A DNA stretch of 64,000 nucleotides from CAYQCE01 sp964415885 (GCA_964415885.1 CAYQCE010000006.1:1-64000); one strand, 5' to 3'. Shown: positions 18,695 to 27,310, numbered from the stretch's first letter. Notes: generated from the letters alone by a model not told the origin. Numbers and translations are program-made.

Positions 18695-19177
18695 ATGAGA
18701 ATTCAACAGATAGGTACAATCCATACTCCATTCAAAGAGCAGAAAGGTACGCCGATTCAACCGAAGATGGGAAAGGACATCGCGGGCACGATTGGAATAT
18801 TCGATGAATTCGTCCCGGCATTGAGAGACCTCGACGGGTTCTCACACATCATCCTCCTCTTCTATCTGCACAAGTCGGAGGGATTCAACCTCGAAGTTGT
18901 GCCTTATATGGATGACAAGAAACGTGGCCTCTTTGCTACTCGCGCACCTCGGAGGCCATCGCCTATCGGTCTCTCGATCGTGCGACTCGTGAAGGTGGAT
19001 GGAAACCTGTTGCACATTAAAGACGTTGATATTCTTGACGGCACGCCGTTGCTCGATATCAAGCCGTACGTTCCGGCATTCGACGAGCCACAGGAGATTC
19101 GAACCGGCTGGCTGGAAAAACGAGCACATAAGGCGAGTGACAAGAAGGCCGACGACAGATTCGATAAATCGGATTGA
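18695..19177 (+). CDS. trmO: tRNA (adenine37-N6)-methyltransferase TrmO
   Basis: A 160-residue UPF0066/TsaA-family protein. It has IGTIHTPF at the N-terminus, LDGFSHIILLFYLHKS near residue 50, and the hallmark FATRAPRRPSPIGLSIVRL near residue 80. LDIKPYVPAFD lies near residue 125. The family methylates the N6 of t6A37 in tRNA-Thr, using SAM. I start at ATG 18695 because GAGG lies five bases before it; GTG at 18689 would fall inside that ribosome site. The length is shorter than E. coli TrmO, which has an extra C-terminal domain, but normal for many bacteria. Confidence 0.9.
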   Translation: MRIQQIGTIHTPFKEQKGTPIQPKMGKDIAGTIGIFDEFVPALRDLDGFSHIILLFYLHKSEGFNLEVVPYMDDKKRGLFATRAPRRPSPIGLSIVRLVKVDGNLLHIKDVDILDGTPLLDIKPYVPAFDEPQEIRTGWLEKRAHKASDKKADDRFDKSD

Positions 19178-19283
19178 GCATGCTCCTGAGACGGTCGAGA
19201 GGTTTGACAATGCGAGCATTTTATGCATTATTAGGTGCAGCAGCGAAAGACGAACAGGTTTATTTTACATAACTGGAGGCAGA

Positions 19284-19778
19284 ATGGCGGAAGATTTTAC
19301 GTTGCGCGAGAGCATTCAGCTCGCGGTCACGACCGAGCAGCTTGGTGCCGAATACTACGAGAAGATGGCACGCAGATTCAGCGATGAGAAAGAGATAGTC
19401 GGCATCTTCAATCAGCTCGCGAAGGACGAGAAGGTTCACGAACAGCAGTTCAAGGCAATCCTCGGTGATGTTCCGAAGGAGGAGGATCGTCCGAAGCGGT
19501 ACGAGCTGGAGCAGTTCCTGAGGGCTACTGCGATATCCGAATTTTTCCAGAAAGACTACTTCAAGAATCTGGAGGGGATAGACGAGACCCGTGATGCTCT
19601 CTCGAGAGCTCTTAATTTCGAGAAGGCTACCCTTCAGTACTATCAGGCGATCGCGGATGTACTCGGCGAGAATGAGCAGTTGAAGGCAATAATCGACGCC
19701 GAGAGAAATCATGTAATCTCGCTGGTGAAGATTATCCCGACCGACGCCGTGTTTCGCGGCTTGAGTGATCGATTTTAG
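19284..19778 (+). CDS. Rubrerythrin-like ferritin-fold protein
   Basis: A 164-residue four-helix-bundle protein. Both halves carry the di-iron pattern: E-L-G-A-E-Y-Y-E in helix 1 with DEKVHEQQF in helix 2, then NFEKATLQYY in helix 3 with DAERNHVISL in helix 4. No C-terminal rubredoxin Cys4 site is present, so it is a short rubrerythrin/ferritin-like protein, probably for peroxide or iron handling in an anaerobe. The start ATG 19284 follows GGAGG by six bases; a longer in-frame reading upstream overlaps trmO and is rejected. A strong terminator follows. Confidence 0.85.
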   Translation: MAEDFTLRESIQLAVTTEQLGAEYYEKMARRFSDEKEIVGIFNQLAKDEKVHEQQFKAILGDVPKEEDRPKRYELEQFLRATAISEFFQKDYFKNLEGIDETRDALSRALNFEKATLQYYQAIADVLGENEQLKAIIDAERNHVISLVKIIPTDAVFRGLSDRF

Positions 19779-19808
19779 AGCAGAACGCATGAATCTGAGA
19801 ATTAAACG

Positions 19809-19834
19809 GCCGTCGGGTTAGCAAACCCGGCGGC
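19809..19834 (+). terminator. Intrinsic terminator after the rubrerythrin gene
   Basis: An 11-bp stem GCCGTCGGGTT/AACCCGGCGGC (one G-T wobble) with a 4-nt loop, followed by TTCTTT. It separates the rubrerythrin gene from the electron-transfer operon. Confidence 0.85.
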
Positions 19835-19906
19835 TTCTTTCGTATGTACTATAGAAGGAGATAAACCAGACAAATTTGGAACTCTTTAGCTTTTAACACT
19901 TTGTGC

Positions 19907-19935
19907 TTGACAACTACTCGGCAGATTGTTAAAGT
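19907..19935 (+). promoter_or_regulatory. Predicted promoter of the Hmc/Tmc-like operon
   Basis: TTGACA at 19907-19912, 17-bp spacer, TAAAGT at 19930-19935. The expected transcription start is near 19942, giving a leader of about 50 nt before the first gene. The -10 box lies inside the dyad at 19922-19947. Confidence 0.6.
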
Positions 19936-19947
19936 ATTCACAATCTG
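19922..19947. promoter_or_regulatory. Dyad operator over the -10 box, CRP/FNR-family-like
   Basis: Perfect inverted repeat CAGATTGT - 10 bp - ACAATCTG. Its core reads TTGTTA-N6-TCACAA, one base away from the TTGTGA-N6-TCACAA form used by HcpR-type CRP/FNR regulators of anaerobes. The centre at 19934.5 coincides with the -10 element, so a bound regulator would be expected to repress. The identity of the regulator is inference; no regulator gene is in the window. Confidence 0.55.
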
Positions 19948-19994
19948 GAATGGGCGTTCATTTCAGTGTTTTGCGGGTGCAGGAGATTAGGTGA

Positions 19995-21260
19995 ATGGAC
20001 AACTCTGAGAAGTTCGACTGGACTCCCGGAAAAAGAGAAATTGTCAATATTGCCGATATAAGAGGGCGATTCCCGCAGGTTCACGAATTTACTGCGAGCC
20101 TCGACGGCGAGCGAATAGCCGCGCCGGTCAAGACCGAGGATAACCAGTTTTCGGCTTGCGTCAATGGCGAATTGTGGCCGGATCCGGTCGAGCTGCTCTG
20201 GTATCTAAGGTATCTCGACGACGGCCGACTTATCGGGCTCGCGCGGATCGATGACATGTGGACCCTCATCGTTGATGGCAAACCGTGGGAACAGCGTTTC
20301 GAGTATGCGTGGCAACCGAAGGTTGCCTCCGGCAGCGGCAAGATCGGCCTCAAATACAAGCAGAACATGGAATACGGCGTCGCGGTGGATGACGAGCCGT
20401 GGGACAAGTCATACGTCGCAATCCGCGATTTCTGCATAAGCCCCGACGGCTCGAAGAGCGCTGCAACGGTCCAGATAGAATCGTTAAAGGAAGCCGATAT
20501 CTTCCATTTCTTCGAGGGTGTGTGGTCGGTTGCGGTCAATGGCGAACCGTGGGACAAGAAGTTCGTCAACTGCTGGAATCCGAGCTTCAGCCCCGACAAT
20601 TTGAGACTCGCCACCGAGATACGCACCAATATCGCAGAGTATTCCGTCGCGGTGGACGGAAGCACATGGGATAGCAAGTTTGGCTGCGTATGGGCGCCGT
20701 CGTTCAGACCCGGCAAAAACTCGGTTGTCGCGCCGGTCAGGACCGAAGGCAAGTGGACTCTCGCCGAAGACGGCAAGCCGATATGGGACAGACGGTTCAT
20801 CCAGCTCTGGAATCACAGATTCAGCATGGATGGGAAACGAATCGCCGCCAATGCTGCGCCGGAGTACGGCAAGTGGACTATTGTCGTGGACGGGGAGCCG
20901 TGGCCGGTACGTTTCGCGGAGATGGTCTTAGCTCCCGTTGTTTCGTTTGATGGTTCCAAAGTCGCAGCGGTCGTCAAACAGGATGATCGCTGGTCGATCT
21001 GTGTCGATGGCAAGACATGGAAGAAAAATTTCGCAATGATCTGGGACCCGGTCTTCACGCCAGACTCCGCCCACATTCTCGCGATGGCTGAGCAGGACGG
21101 GAAGTACGACATCGCCGTTGATGGCGAGACAATCGGTATCAATGCCGAACAGATGTGGGAACCGGTAGTAAAATCGGATGGCGAATTGGTGCTGCTGCGA
21201 TACGTTATCGACGGCAAGTACATAAGGGATGTAAGATATCTTAGCGAATTGGTGAGGTAG
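19995..21260 (+). CDS. TmcD-like tryptophan-repeat protein of the electron-transfer complex
   Basis: A 421-residue protein without signal peptide or TM helix. It has about nine repeats of roughly 45 residues, each ending in a motif like VDGEPWDKKF (CVNGELWPD, IVDGKPWEQRF, AVDDEPWDKSY, AVNGEPWDKKF, AVDGSTWDSKF, AEDGKPIWDRRF, VVDGEPWPVRF, CVDGKTWKKNF). The repeat length and strand-turn pattern suggest a beta-propeller. It resembles TmcD, the fourth subunit of the Desulfovibrio Tmc complex, and the adjacent cytochrome b and CCG-protein genes support this. AGGAG precedes the ATG. It probably sits at the cytoplasmic face; its role in Tmc is not known. Confidence 0.7.
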   Translation: MDNSEKFDWTPGKREIVNIADIRGRFPQVHEFTASLDGERIAAPVKTEDNQFSACVNGELWPDPVELLWYLRYLDDGRLIGLARIDDMWTLIVDGKPWEQRFEYAWQPKVASGSGKIGLKYKQNMEYGVAVDDEPWDKSYVAIRDFCISPDGSKSAATVQIESLKEADIFHFFEGVWSVAVNGEPWDKKFVNCWNPSFSPDNLRLATEIRTNIAEYSVAVDGSTWDSKFGCVWAPSFRPGKNSVVAPVRTEGKWTLAEDGKPIWDRRFIQLWNHRFSMDGKRIAANAAPEYGKWTIVVDGEPWPVRFAEMVLAPVVSFDGSKVAAVVKQDDRWSICVDGKTWKKNFAMIWDPVFTPDSAHILAMAEQDGKYDIAVDGETIGINAEQMWEPVVKSDGELVLLRYVIDGKYIRDVRYLSELVR

Positions 21261-21262
21261 AA

Positions 21263-21910
21263 GTGTACGAATTCGTAAGAGGACCGCTGGTCTGGGCGGC
21301 GTTCATTATCTTCATCGGTGGGGTGATCTACCGAATTGTCCACATGATGACACTCGCCCGCGAAGACAAGGTCATACACCCGTACATTAGCTTCAGATTT
21401 GGCCTGAGATCGATTCTGCACTGGCTGACGCCATATGCCACGGTCAATATGCGCATGCGACCGGCATTCACCGCGATTTCATTCATCTTCCACGTCTGTC
21501 TGCTTATCACTCCGATATTCGCGCTCGGCCATGTAATGTCGTTCAAGGAATCATGGGGCATATCCTGGCCGGCGTTTCCAGATCCATTCACGAATGCGCT
21601 TACGATCGTGGTTGTCCTGACCGGCATAGTATTTCTCCTCCGGCGATTGGGCGACCCCGGCGTGCGGTTTGTCACGAACTGGAAAGATTTCACGCTTCTG
21701 GCCATAGTGCTGATGCCATACATCACGGGAATAATCTGCTACTACCAGATTATGGAGTACACGACCGCAATAACCGTGCATATAGCCTCGGGTGCGCTCT
21801 GGCTGATGATTATCCCGTTTACGCGGGTAGCGCACATGATCTTCTTCCCATTGACTCGAATATACATGGGAAGCGAATTCGGATTCGTCAGGAATTCGAA
21901 AGACTGGTAA
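21263..21910 (+). CDS. Cytochrome b-type membrane subunit (HmcE/TmcC-like)
   Basis: A 215-residue protein starting at GTG 21263, two bases after the previous stop. It has five hydrophobic helices (about 8-30, 70-93, 110-130, 147-168, 175-200) and histidines in several of them (IVHMM, FIFHVC, ALGHV, VHIAS, VAHMI). This is the layout of NarI-like di-haem b subunits and of HmcE/TmcC. It would carry electrons across the membrane between the periplasmic multihaem cytochrome and the cytoplasmic iron-sulfur subunit. Length and helix number match the family. Confidence 0.82.
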   Translation: MYEFVRGPLVWAAFIIFIGGVIYRIVHMMTLAREDKVIHPYISFRFGLRSILHWLTPYATVNMRMRPAFTAISFIFHVCLLITPIFALGHVMSFKESWGISWPAFPDPFTNALTIVVVLTGIVFLLRRLGDPGVRFVTNWKDFTLLAIVLMPYITGIICYYQIMEYTTAITVHIASGALWLMIIPFTRVAHMIFFPLTRIYMGSEFGFVRNSKDW

Positions 21911-21947
21911 ATCGGCCTCTGACAGAGGCATTGGAGGATAGAGCGGG

Positions 21948-23285
21948 ATGCTGCAAGAACTTCCGGAAAAACAAGTCAAAGACGCCGGAATTGATGAAGG
22001 GATAAAGAAGCTAACACCTGAGAAGATCGCGGCTGTTGTCAATCGGGTGATGGACAAAGAGACTGCCGCGCGTATGAAGATATATCTCGATACCTGCGTG
22101 CATTGCGGCCTCTGCAACGAAGCGTGCCACACCTATATTTCACGCGGCAAGGACCCGCGCTTCTCCCCTGTCGGCAAGGTCAAGCAGACGATCTGGGAGA
22201 TCCTGAAGCACAAGGGCAAAATCGAGCCGGAGAAGCTTCGCGATATGGCACGGATAGCGTTCACCGAATGCAATGTCTGCAGACGCTGCTCGATGTACTG
22301 CCCGTTCGGTATCGACATAGCGTATCTTCTCCTCACAATGCGTCGAATCTGCAATCTGCTCGGCGTCGTTCCGCAGTATCTTCAGGACACGACAAACAGC
22401 CATGCCGCCACTCTCAACCAGATGTGGGTCAACCAGGATGAATGGATTGACACACTCCAGTGGCAGGAAGAGGAGAACCAGCTCGAGATGCCGGATCTTC
22501 GCATTCCCCTCGAGAAAGAGGGCGCGGAGGTAATGTACTCGGTGATCGCGCCGGAGCCCAAAATCCTGGCGCAGTTGATCGGATATATGGCGCAGATTTT
22601 CACCGTGGCTGGAGTCGACTGGACAATGCCCGCCACTGACGGCTGGGATAACTCGAATATGGCGATGTATTCCGGCGACTTCGAGGTCATGGGGCGTGTT
22701 GAGCGCCTGCATTGGGAAACGGCCGCACGGTTGAAAGTCAAGAAGATCGTGATGGGCGAATGCGGACACGCATTCCGTGGCGCTGTTTATGACGGTCCCC
22801 GCTGGCTCGGATGGAAATTCCCGCCGATCAAAATGGTCCATGCGATTGAGTTCTACTATGACCTCATCAAGAGCGGGCGAATTAAGATCAGAGAGAAATA
22901 CAAAGAGCACGTTACGATTCAGGATCCGTGCAACACGGTGCGAGGGCTCGGTCTGGGACAAAAGCTAAGGTATGTCGTAAATGCGACATGCGAGAATTTC
23001 ACGGATGTCACCCCCCGTTTCGAGCACAATTACTGTTGCATGGCAGGCGGCGGGACAATCAACTGCGGACCGCCATGGAAGAGATCGCGAATGGTCTCGA
23101 ATAAGGTCAAGGCCGAGCAATTCAAACGAACGGGCGCAGATATTATCATAACGCCCTGCCACAACTGCCATTCGGGAATCGAAGATATCGTCGGCTTCTA
23201 CAACCTCGGGATGCATGTCAAGTTCATAAACGAGATTCTCGTTGAAGTGATGGAAATCCCGGAGCATCTGAAGCCAGCATCATAA
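21948..23285 (+). CDS. Iron-sulfur CCG-domain protein (HmcF/TmcB-like)
   Basis: A 445-residue cytoplasmic protein related to heterodisulfide reductase subunit D. Two [4Fe-4S] motifs are present: CVHCGLCNEACH near residue 48 and CNVCRRCSMYCPFG near residue 107. A degenerate first CCG-like region lies near residue 270 (MGECGHAF). A full cysteine-rich domain has NYCCMAGGG near residue 360 and PCHNCHSG near residue 402. In Hmc and Tmc this subunit is the cytoplasmic end of the electron path. GGAGG lies ten bases before ATG 21948. Confidence 0.88.
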   Translation: MLQELPEKQVKDAGIDEGIKKLTPEKIAAVVNRVMDKETAARMKIYLDTCVHCGLCNEACHTYISRGKDPRFSPVGKVKQTIWEILKHKGKIEPEKLRDMARIAFTECNVCRRCSMYCPFGIDIAYLLLTMRRICNLLGVVPQYLQDTTNSHAATLNQMWVNQDEWIDTLQWQEEENQLEMPDLRIPLEKEGAEVMYSVIAPEPKILAQLIGYMAQIFTVAGVDWTMPATDGWDNSNMAMYSGDFEVMGRVERLHWETAARLKVKKIVMGECGHAFRGAVYDGPRWLGWKFPPIKMVHAIEFYYDLIKSGRIKIREKYKEHVTIQDPCNTVRGLGLGQKLRYVVNATCENFTDVTPRFEHNYCCMAGGGTINCGPPWKRSRMVSNKVKAEQFKRTGADIIITPCHNCHSGIEDIVGFYNLGMHVKFINEILVEVMEIPEHLKPAS

Positions 23286-23298
23286 GGTACGACCGGAT

Positions 23299-24843
23299 AT
23301 GACGAGAACGATAGCAAGGACAGCAGCGGGATATGGGATTCTTCTTGGAGTCCTCATTATAGCATCCGGCTTCCTGACCGCATGCGGTGAGACGCAGGCG
23401 AATACCCCTGAGTATAGACCGGACGCGATTTCGATCGACGCCATGTCTGTGTTCGGACCGCTCGACAGAGCACCGGTACCGTTCGGACACGACAAACACA
23501 CGAAAGCGCTCGAGCCGGAGGGTAAGGACTGCGGGTACTGCCATCCCAAACGGGATGACGGCACACTGTCGCTGAAGTTCATGCGGGTCGAAAATACGAA
23601 TTACGATGAAGTGATGAGTTTATATCATGACAACTGCATCGACTGTCACAAGGAGATGGAAGAGAGCTTGAAGAAGCAGCTTCCGATCACCTGCGGCGAG
23701 TGTCATCAGCGAGACCCGAAGTTCGTTTCGAACGCTGTTCCGATGCAGATGGATAAGTCGCTTCATTATCGGCATATTGCAGCGGTAAACGACAGTTGCA
23801 GCCAATGTCATCACGAATATGACGAGGTTGGTGACAGCCTGTATTACGTCAAAAATGAGGAGAGATCGTGCCGAGACTGCCATCTCGATGCCACGGTCGA
23901 TAATCGAATCTCGTTTCGTCTCGCCGCACACGAACAGTGCATTTCCTGCCACCGCGATCGCGACAAGGGATTCGTGATGTGCGGCGGATGTCACGATCCG
24001 GCGACACGGGCTGAGATCGAAGTGGTCGACGACCCGCCGAGACTCGATATCGGACAGGATGAGTTCATGCTGGTTGCGGCAGCGGAAAGCGAACGTAACC
24101 AGACCAAGCTCGGTTCGGTACCGTTCTCGCACATCGGACACGAGCAGTCCCATGACAACTGCCGCGTTTGCCATCATGTCCGGATGGATCCGTGCACAGA
24201 GTGCCACACTCTCGATGGCGGCGAGAAATCCGGCGGAGTTCGTTTGCAGCGCGCGATGCACGACATGAACTCCGAGCATTCCTGCGTGGGATGTCACGAA
24301 CAGCAGAAGGAGAATCCGGAATGCGCATCGTGCCATTTCATGATCGAGAAAGGCTCCCTCTCGGAGCATGCATGCGAGATATGTCATTCCGGGCCGAAAC
24401 CGAATATGCTCGCGCAGGTTGGGGATCGATACAACTCGATCGACCAGTTTACTCCGAAGCCGTCCGAGATGAAACTGACATTTTCTGAGGCTCAGATTCC
24501 CGATACAGTCACTATCAGCATACTCTCGGATCAATACTATCCGGCGAAATTCCCCCACAGACAGATTGTGTACAATCTGCTGGGGCATATAAATGACAAT
24601 AAGGTTGCGAAGTACTTCCACGGCCACGAAGATCTGGTGTGCCAGGGTTGCCACCATCACAGTCCGGTCGGCGTGGAGCCGCCGCTTTGCGAGAGCTGTC
24701 ACGGCGAGCCGTTCGACGATTCGAAGCTGTTTACGCCGGGGCTCTTCGGAGCCTATCACCGGCAGTGTATCGGGTGTCATGAAAAGATGGCGATTAGCAA
24801 GGCAACCGATTGTGAGAAATGCCATAAGAAGCGAGATATATAG
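23299..24843 (+). CDS. 16-haem c-type cytochrome (HmcA-like), predicted lipoprotein
   Basis: A 514-residue protein with exactly sixteen CXXCH motifs by my count: CGYCH, CIDCH, CGECH, CSQCH, CRDCH, CISCH, CGGCH, CRVCH, CTECH, CVGCH, CASCH, CEICH, CQGCH, CESCH, CIGCH and CEKCH. Sixteen haems is the number in Desulfovibrio HmcA. The spacing resembles repeated cytochrome c3-type modules with scattered distal histidines. The N-terminal hydrophobic stretch ends in LTAC (Cys29), a lipobox, so it is probably lipid-anchored on the outer face of the inner membrane or in the outer membrane. It would collect electrons from periplasmic donors and pass them to HmcB/C/E. Confidence 0.9.
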   Translation: MTRTIARTAAGYGILLGVLIIASGFLTACGETQANTPEYRPDAISIDAMSVFGPLDRAPVPFGHDKHTKALEPEGKDCGYCHPKRDDGTLSLKFMRVENTNYDEVMSLYHDNCIDCHKEMEESLKKQLPITCGECHQRDPKFVSNAVPMQMDKSLHYRHIAAVNDSCSQCHHEYDEVGDSLYYVKNEERSCRDCHLDATVDNRISFRLAAHEQCISCHRDRDKGFVMCGGCHDPATRAEIEVVDDPPRLDIGQDEFMLVAAAESERNQTKLGSVPFSHIGHEQSHDNCRVCHHVRMDPCTECHTLDGGEKSGGVRLQRAMHDMNSEHSCVGCHEQQKENPECASCHFMIEKGSLSEHACEICHSGPKPNMLAQVGDRYNSIDQFTPKPSEMKLTFSEAQIPDTVTISILSDQYYPAKFPHRQIVYNLLGHINDNKVAKYFHGHEDLVCQGCHHHSPVGVEPPLCESCHGEPFDDSKLFTPGLFGAYHRQCIGCHEKMAISKATDCEKCHKKRDI

Positions 24844-24892
24844 TTGCAATCGAAAGCAACTTGCGCATAGAGTTCGAAAGGTTGTGATATAG

Positions 24893-25957
24893 ATGAGCGT
24901 GTCTCGCAGGAGATTCCTTCAGGTGCTCGCTGCCGCATCCGCGGGAGCGGCAACAACAAAAACGGGTCAGGCCGCGCACGGCGTCTTTTCGGGATATCCC
25001 GAGAGCTACGGCGTCCTGCACGACACCACCCTGTGCATCGGCTGCAGATCGTGCGAGCAGGCCTGCAACGAGGTCAATGACCTCCCTGAGCAGGACAAGC
25101 CGTTCGATGATCTTTCGGTCCTTGAAGAGAAGCGCCGCACCGATGCGACCCGATATACTGTTGTTAACAGATACAAGACATCGGACACGGATCGCCCGAT
25201 TGTCAATCGCAAGAACCAGTGCAATCACTGTCTTGAGCCGGCGTGTGCGTCATCCTGCTTCGTCGGCGCATTCACGAAGACAGCGCAGGGTTCGGTGATC
25301 TACGATGAGAGCGTCTGCGTAGGCTGCAGGTATTGCCTGATAGCGTGCCCGTTCGACATCCCGACTTTTGAATACGATGATGCCACCTCGCCAAGGGTTC
25401 AGAAGTGCACGCTCTGTCATCCGCGTCTTCTCGAAGGCAAACTCCCGGGATGCGTGGAAGCCTGCCCGATGGAGGCATTGACATTCGGCAAACGTATCGA
25501 TCTGATTACCATTGCTCGCGAGCGAATCCGGAAGTACCCGGAGCGCTATGTGGATCACATTTACGGCGAGTATGAGATGGGCGGCACGAGCTGGCTCTAT
25601 ATCACAAGCGCAGATGACATCAACGAGATCGGCCTGAGGGACGATCTCGGCAGGACACCTGCTCCGGAATTCACTTCCGGCGCGCTCTTGATGGTCCCGA
25701 TTGCGATCGGAATCTGGCCGGTGCTCCTCGGTGGAATTCACAAGATAAGTGAGCGCAAGGCGAAGATGGCCGAACAGGAGAAGAAGGAAGCCGTTGCCAA
25801 TGCTGTCTCCGAGACCGAAGAGGCGGCACAAGAAAAACTTTCCAAGCGCGAACAGGCGCTCGCTGAGCAGCGAGAGAAGGCTGTCAAGTCAGCCGTTGAC
25901 AAGGCGCTCAAGGAGGCCGGGGTCGAGAAAAAGGATGACGGGGAGGAGTCGAAATGA
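24893..25957 (+). CDS. Tat-exported ferredoxin-type subunit (HmcB-like) with TM and coiled-coil tail
   Basis: A 354-residue protein. The N-terminus SRRRFLQVLAAASAG is a twin-arginine signal. Four [4Fe-4S] motifs follow: CIGCRSCEQAC near residue 45, CNHCLEPACASSC near residue 110, CVGCRYCLIAC near residue 143, and CTLC...GCVEAC near residues 175-190. A membrane helix lies near residues 263-283 (LLMVPIAIGIWPVLLGGI). Then comes an 70-residue Lys/Glu/Ala-rich coiled-coil tail, which is unusual for the family and would lie in the cytoplasm. The stop overlaps the HmcC start by 4 nt. It links the 16-haem cytochrome to the NrfD-type membrane subunit. Confidence 0.88.
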   Translation: MSVSRRRFLQVLAAASAGAATTKTGQAAHGVFSGYPESYGVLHDTTLCIGCRSCEQACNEVNDLPEQDKPFDDLSVLEEKRRTDATRYTVVNRYKTSDTDRPIVNRKNQCNHCLEPACASSCFVGAFTKTAQGSVIYDESVCVGCRYCLIACPFDIPTFEYDDATSPRVQKCTLCHPRLLEGKLPGCVEACPMEALTFGKRIDLITIARERIRKYPERYVDHIYGEYEMGGTSWLYITSADDINEIGLRDDLGRTPAPEFTSGALLMVPIAIGIWPVLLGGIHKISERKAKMAEQEKKEAVANAVSETEEAAQEKLSKREQALAEQREKAVKSAVDKALKEAGVEKKDDGEESK

Positions 25958-27126
25958 ACGATTATCCCATGCCTAAGAAGCGGTCGATGTTCGGGCCTTT
26001 CAATATCATCGCCGGGATAATAATCCTCGTCGGCCTTTACCTGACCTTTAAGAGATTTACGGGCGGTCTCGGGGCGGTCTCGAATTTGAACGACAACACG
26101 GCCTGGGGCATCTGGATCGGATTCGACCTGCTGACAGGCGTCGCGCTCGCCGCGGGCGGGTATGTCACTGCAGCAGCAGTGTACATCTTCGGGAAAAAAG
26201 AGTATCATTCAGCGGTCCGACCCGCAGTTCTGACAGGGTTCCTCGGCTACGCTATGGTCGTGTTGGCTCTTCTGTACGACGTCGGAAGACCGTGGCGTCT
26301 CCCCTATCCATTTTTCGTCAGTCAGGGCGTGACATCGATAATGTTCGAGGTAGGTGCGTGTGTTATGCTCTACCTCACGGTTCTGTTCATCGAATTCTCA
26401 CCGGCTGCAATGGAATGGCTCGGGATGAAGAAGGTGCGAAAGGTCGCAGTTGGGCTTACGATGCTCCTGACGGTCCTCGGAGTCGTTTTATCGACGCTTC
26501 ACCAGTCATCGCTCGGCGCACTCTTCCTGATCGCGCCGTCCAAGCTCCATCCGCTCTGGTATTCACCCTATCTGCCGGTGTTTTTCTTTGTATCCAGTAT
26601 CGCGGCGGGACTTTCGATGGTGATCGTGGAATCGACGCTCGCGCACCGAAATTTCCACGATTTAATGGACAAGCCGCATAACAGGGAACGCGATAAAATC
26701 ACACTCGGATTCGGGCGTGCGGCATCACTGGTGCTCGCCGGCTATTCATCGATCAAAATTTTTGGTATTGCCGCTGACAATAACTGGCATTATCTGCTGA
26801 CCGACTACGGTTTGTGGTTCCTCGTGGAGCTGCTCGGATTTGTAATGCTGCCGAGCTTCCTGTTTGCGATGGGAGTTCGTGAGAAGAACTTGAAACTGAT
26901 CCGTTTCACGGCGTTTCTGACCGTAATTGGAATAATGCTGAATCGCCTGAATGTGGGCCTCATAGCGTTCAACTACCATCTGCCGGAAGGCACGGGTTAC
27001 ACTCCACATTGGATGGAGATCGGTATCACTCTCTTCGTGATAACAGTCGGATTGGTGATTTACCGATTCGTCGTAACGAGAATGCCGATCTTCTACGAGC
27101 ACCCGGAATACAGGGAAGCTCACTGA
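25954..27126 (+). CDS. NrfD/PsrC-type membrane subunit (HmcC-like)
   Basis: A 390-residue polytopic protein with about ten hydrophobic helices. NrfD-family features include NTAWGIWIGFDLLTGVALAAGG near residue 50, YDVGRPWRLPYP near residue 110, and HQSSLGALFLIAP near residue 190. The family anchors periplasmic iron-sulfur proteins and exchanges electrons with the quinone pool. Translation is coupled to HmcB by a 4-nt overlap. It contains no haem-binding CXXCH motifs. Confidence 0.9.
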   Translation: MNDYPMPKKRSMFGPFNIIAGIIILVGLYLTFKRFTGGLGAVSNLNDNTAWGIWIGFDLLTGVALAAGGYVTAAAVYIFGKKEYHSAVRPAVLTGFLGYAMVVLALLYDVGRPWRLPYPFFVSQGVTSIMFEVGACVMLYLTVLFIEFSPAAMEWLGMKKVRKVAVGLTMLLTVLGVVLSTLHQSSLGALFLIAPSKLHPLWYSPYLPVFFFVSSIAAGLSMVIVESTLAHRNFHDLMDKPHNRERDKITLGFGRAASLVLAGYSSIKIFGIAADNNWHYLLTDYGLWFLVELLGFVMLPSFLFAMGVREKNLKLIRFTAFLTVIGIMLNRLNVGLIAFNYHLPEGTGYTPHWMEIGITLFVITVGLVIYRFVVTRMPIFYEHPEYREAH

Positions 27127-27139
27127 GCGAGGTGATATT

Positions 27140-27283
27140 ATGGAGAGCACGATACATACACTTCAAGAGTTCATGATTCGAACCAAGGGTATTGTCTACA
27201 TTCTCGCCATCGGATACCTGATCGGTTTTACAGCCTTCTGGAAATTCCTCTTCGCAAGAGACAAGAGCGAGGACATCGAGTAG
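27140..27283 (+). CDS. Small single-TM subunit (HmcD-like)
   Basis: A 47-residue protein read from ATG 27140 (GAGGTGAT upstream) to TAG 27281-27283. It has one hydrophobic helix, about residues 17-38 (GIVYILAIGYLIGFTAFWKF), with a short charged C-terminal end DKSEDIE. HmcD of Desulfovibrio has the same size, place after HmcC and single helix. The gene is easily missed by length cut-offs. It is the last gene of the operon, 27 bp before a strong terminator. Confidence 0.8.
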   Translation: MESTIHTLQEFMIRTKGIVYILAIGYLIGFTAFWKFLFARDKSEDIE

Positions 27284-27310
27284 ATTATTCAACAGATGAG
27301 GGATAAATGA

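Noticed and set aside
23620..24849. A 409-codon minus-strand frame opposite the 16-haem cytochrome
   Set aside because: The plus-strand product has sixteen haem motifs; the minus-strand reading has none and is a shadow.
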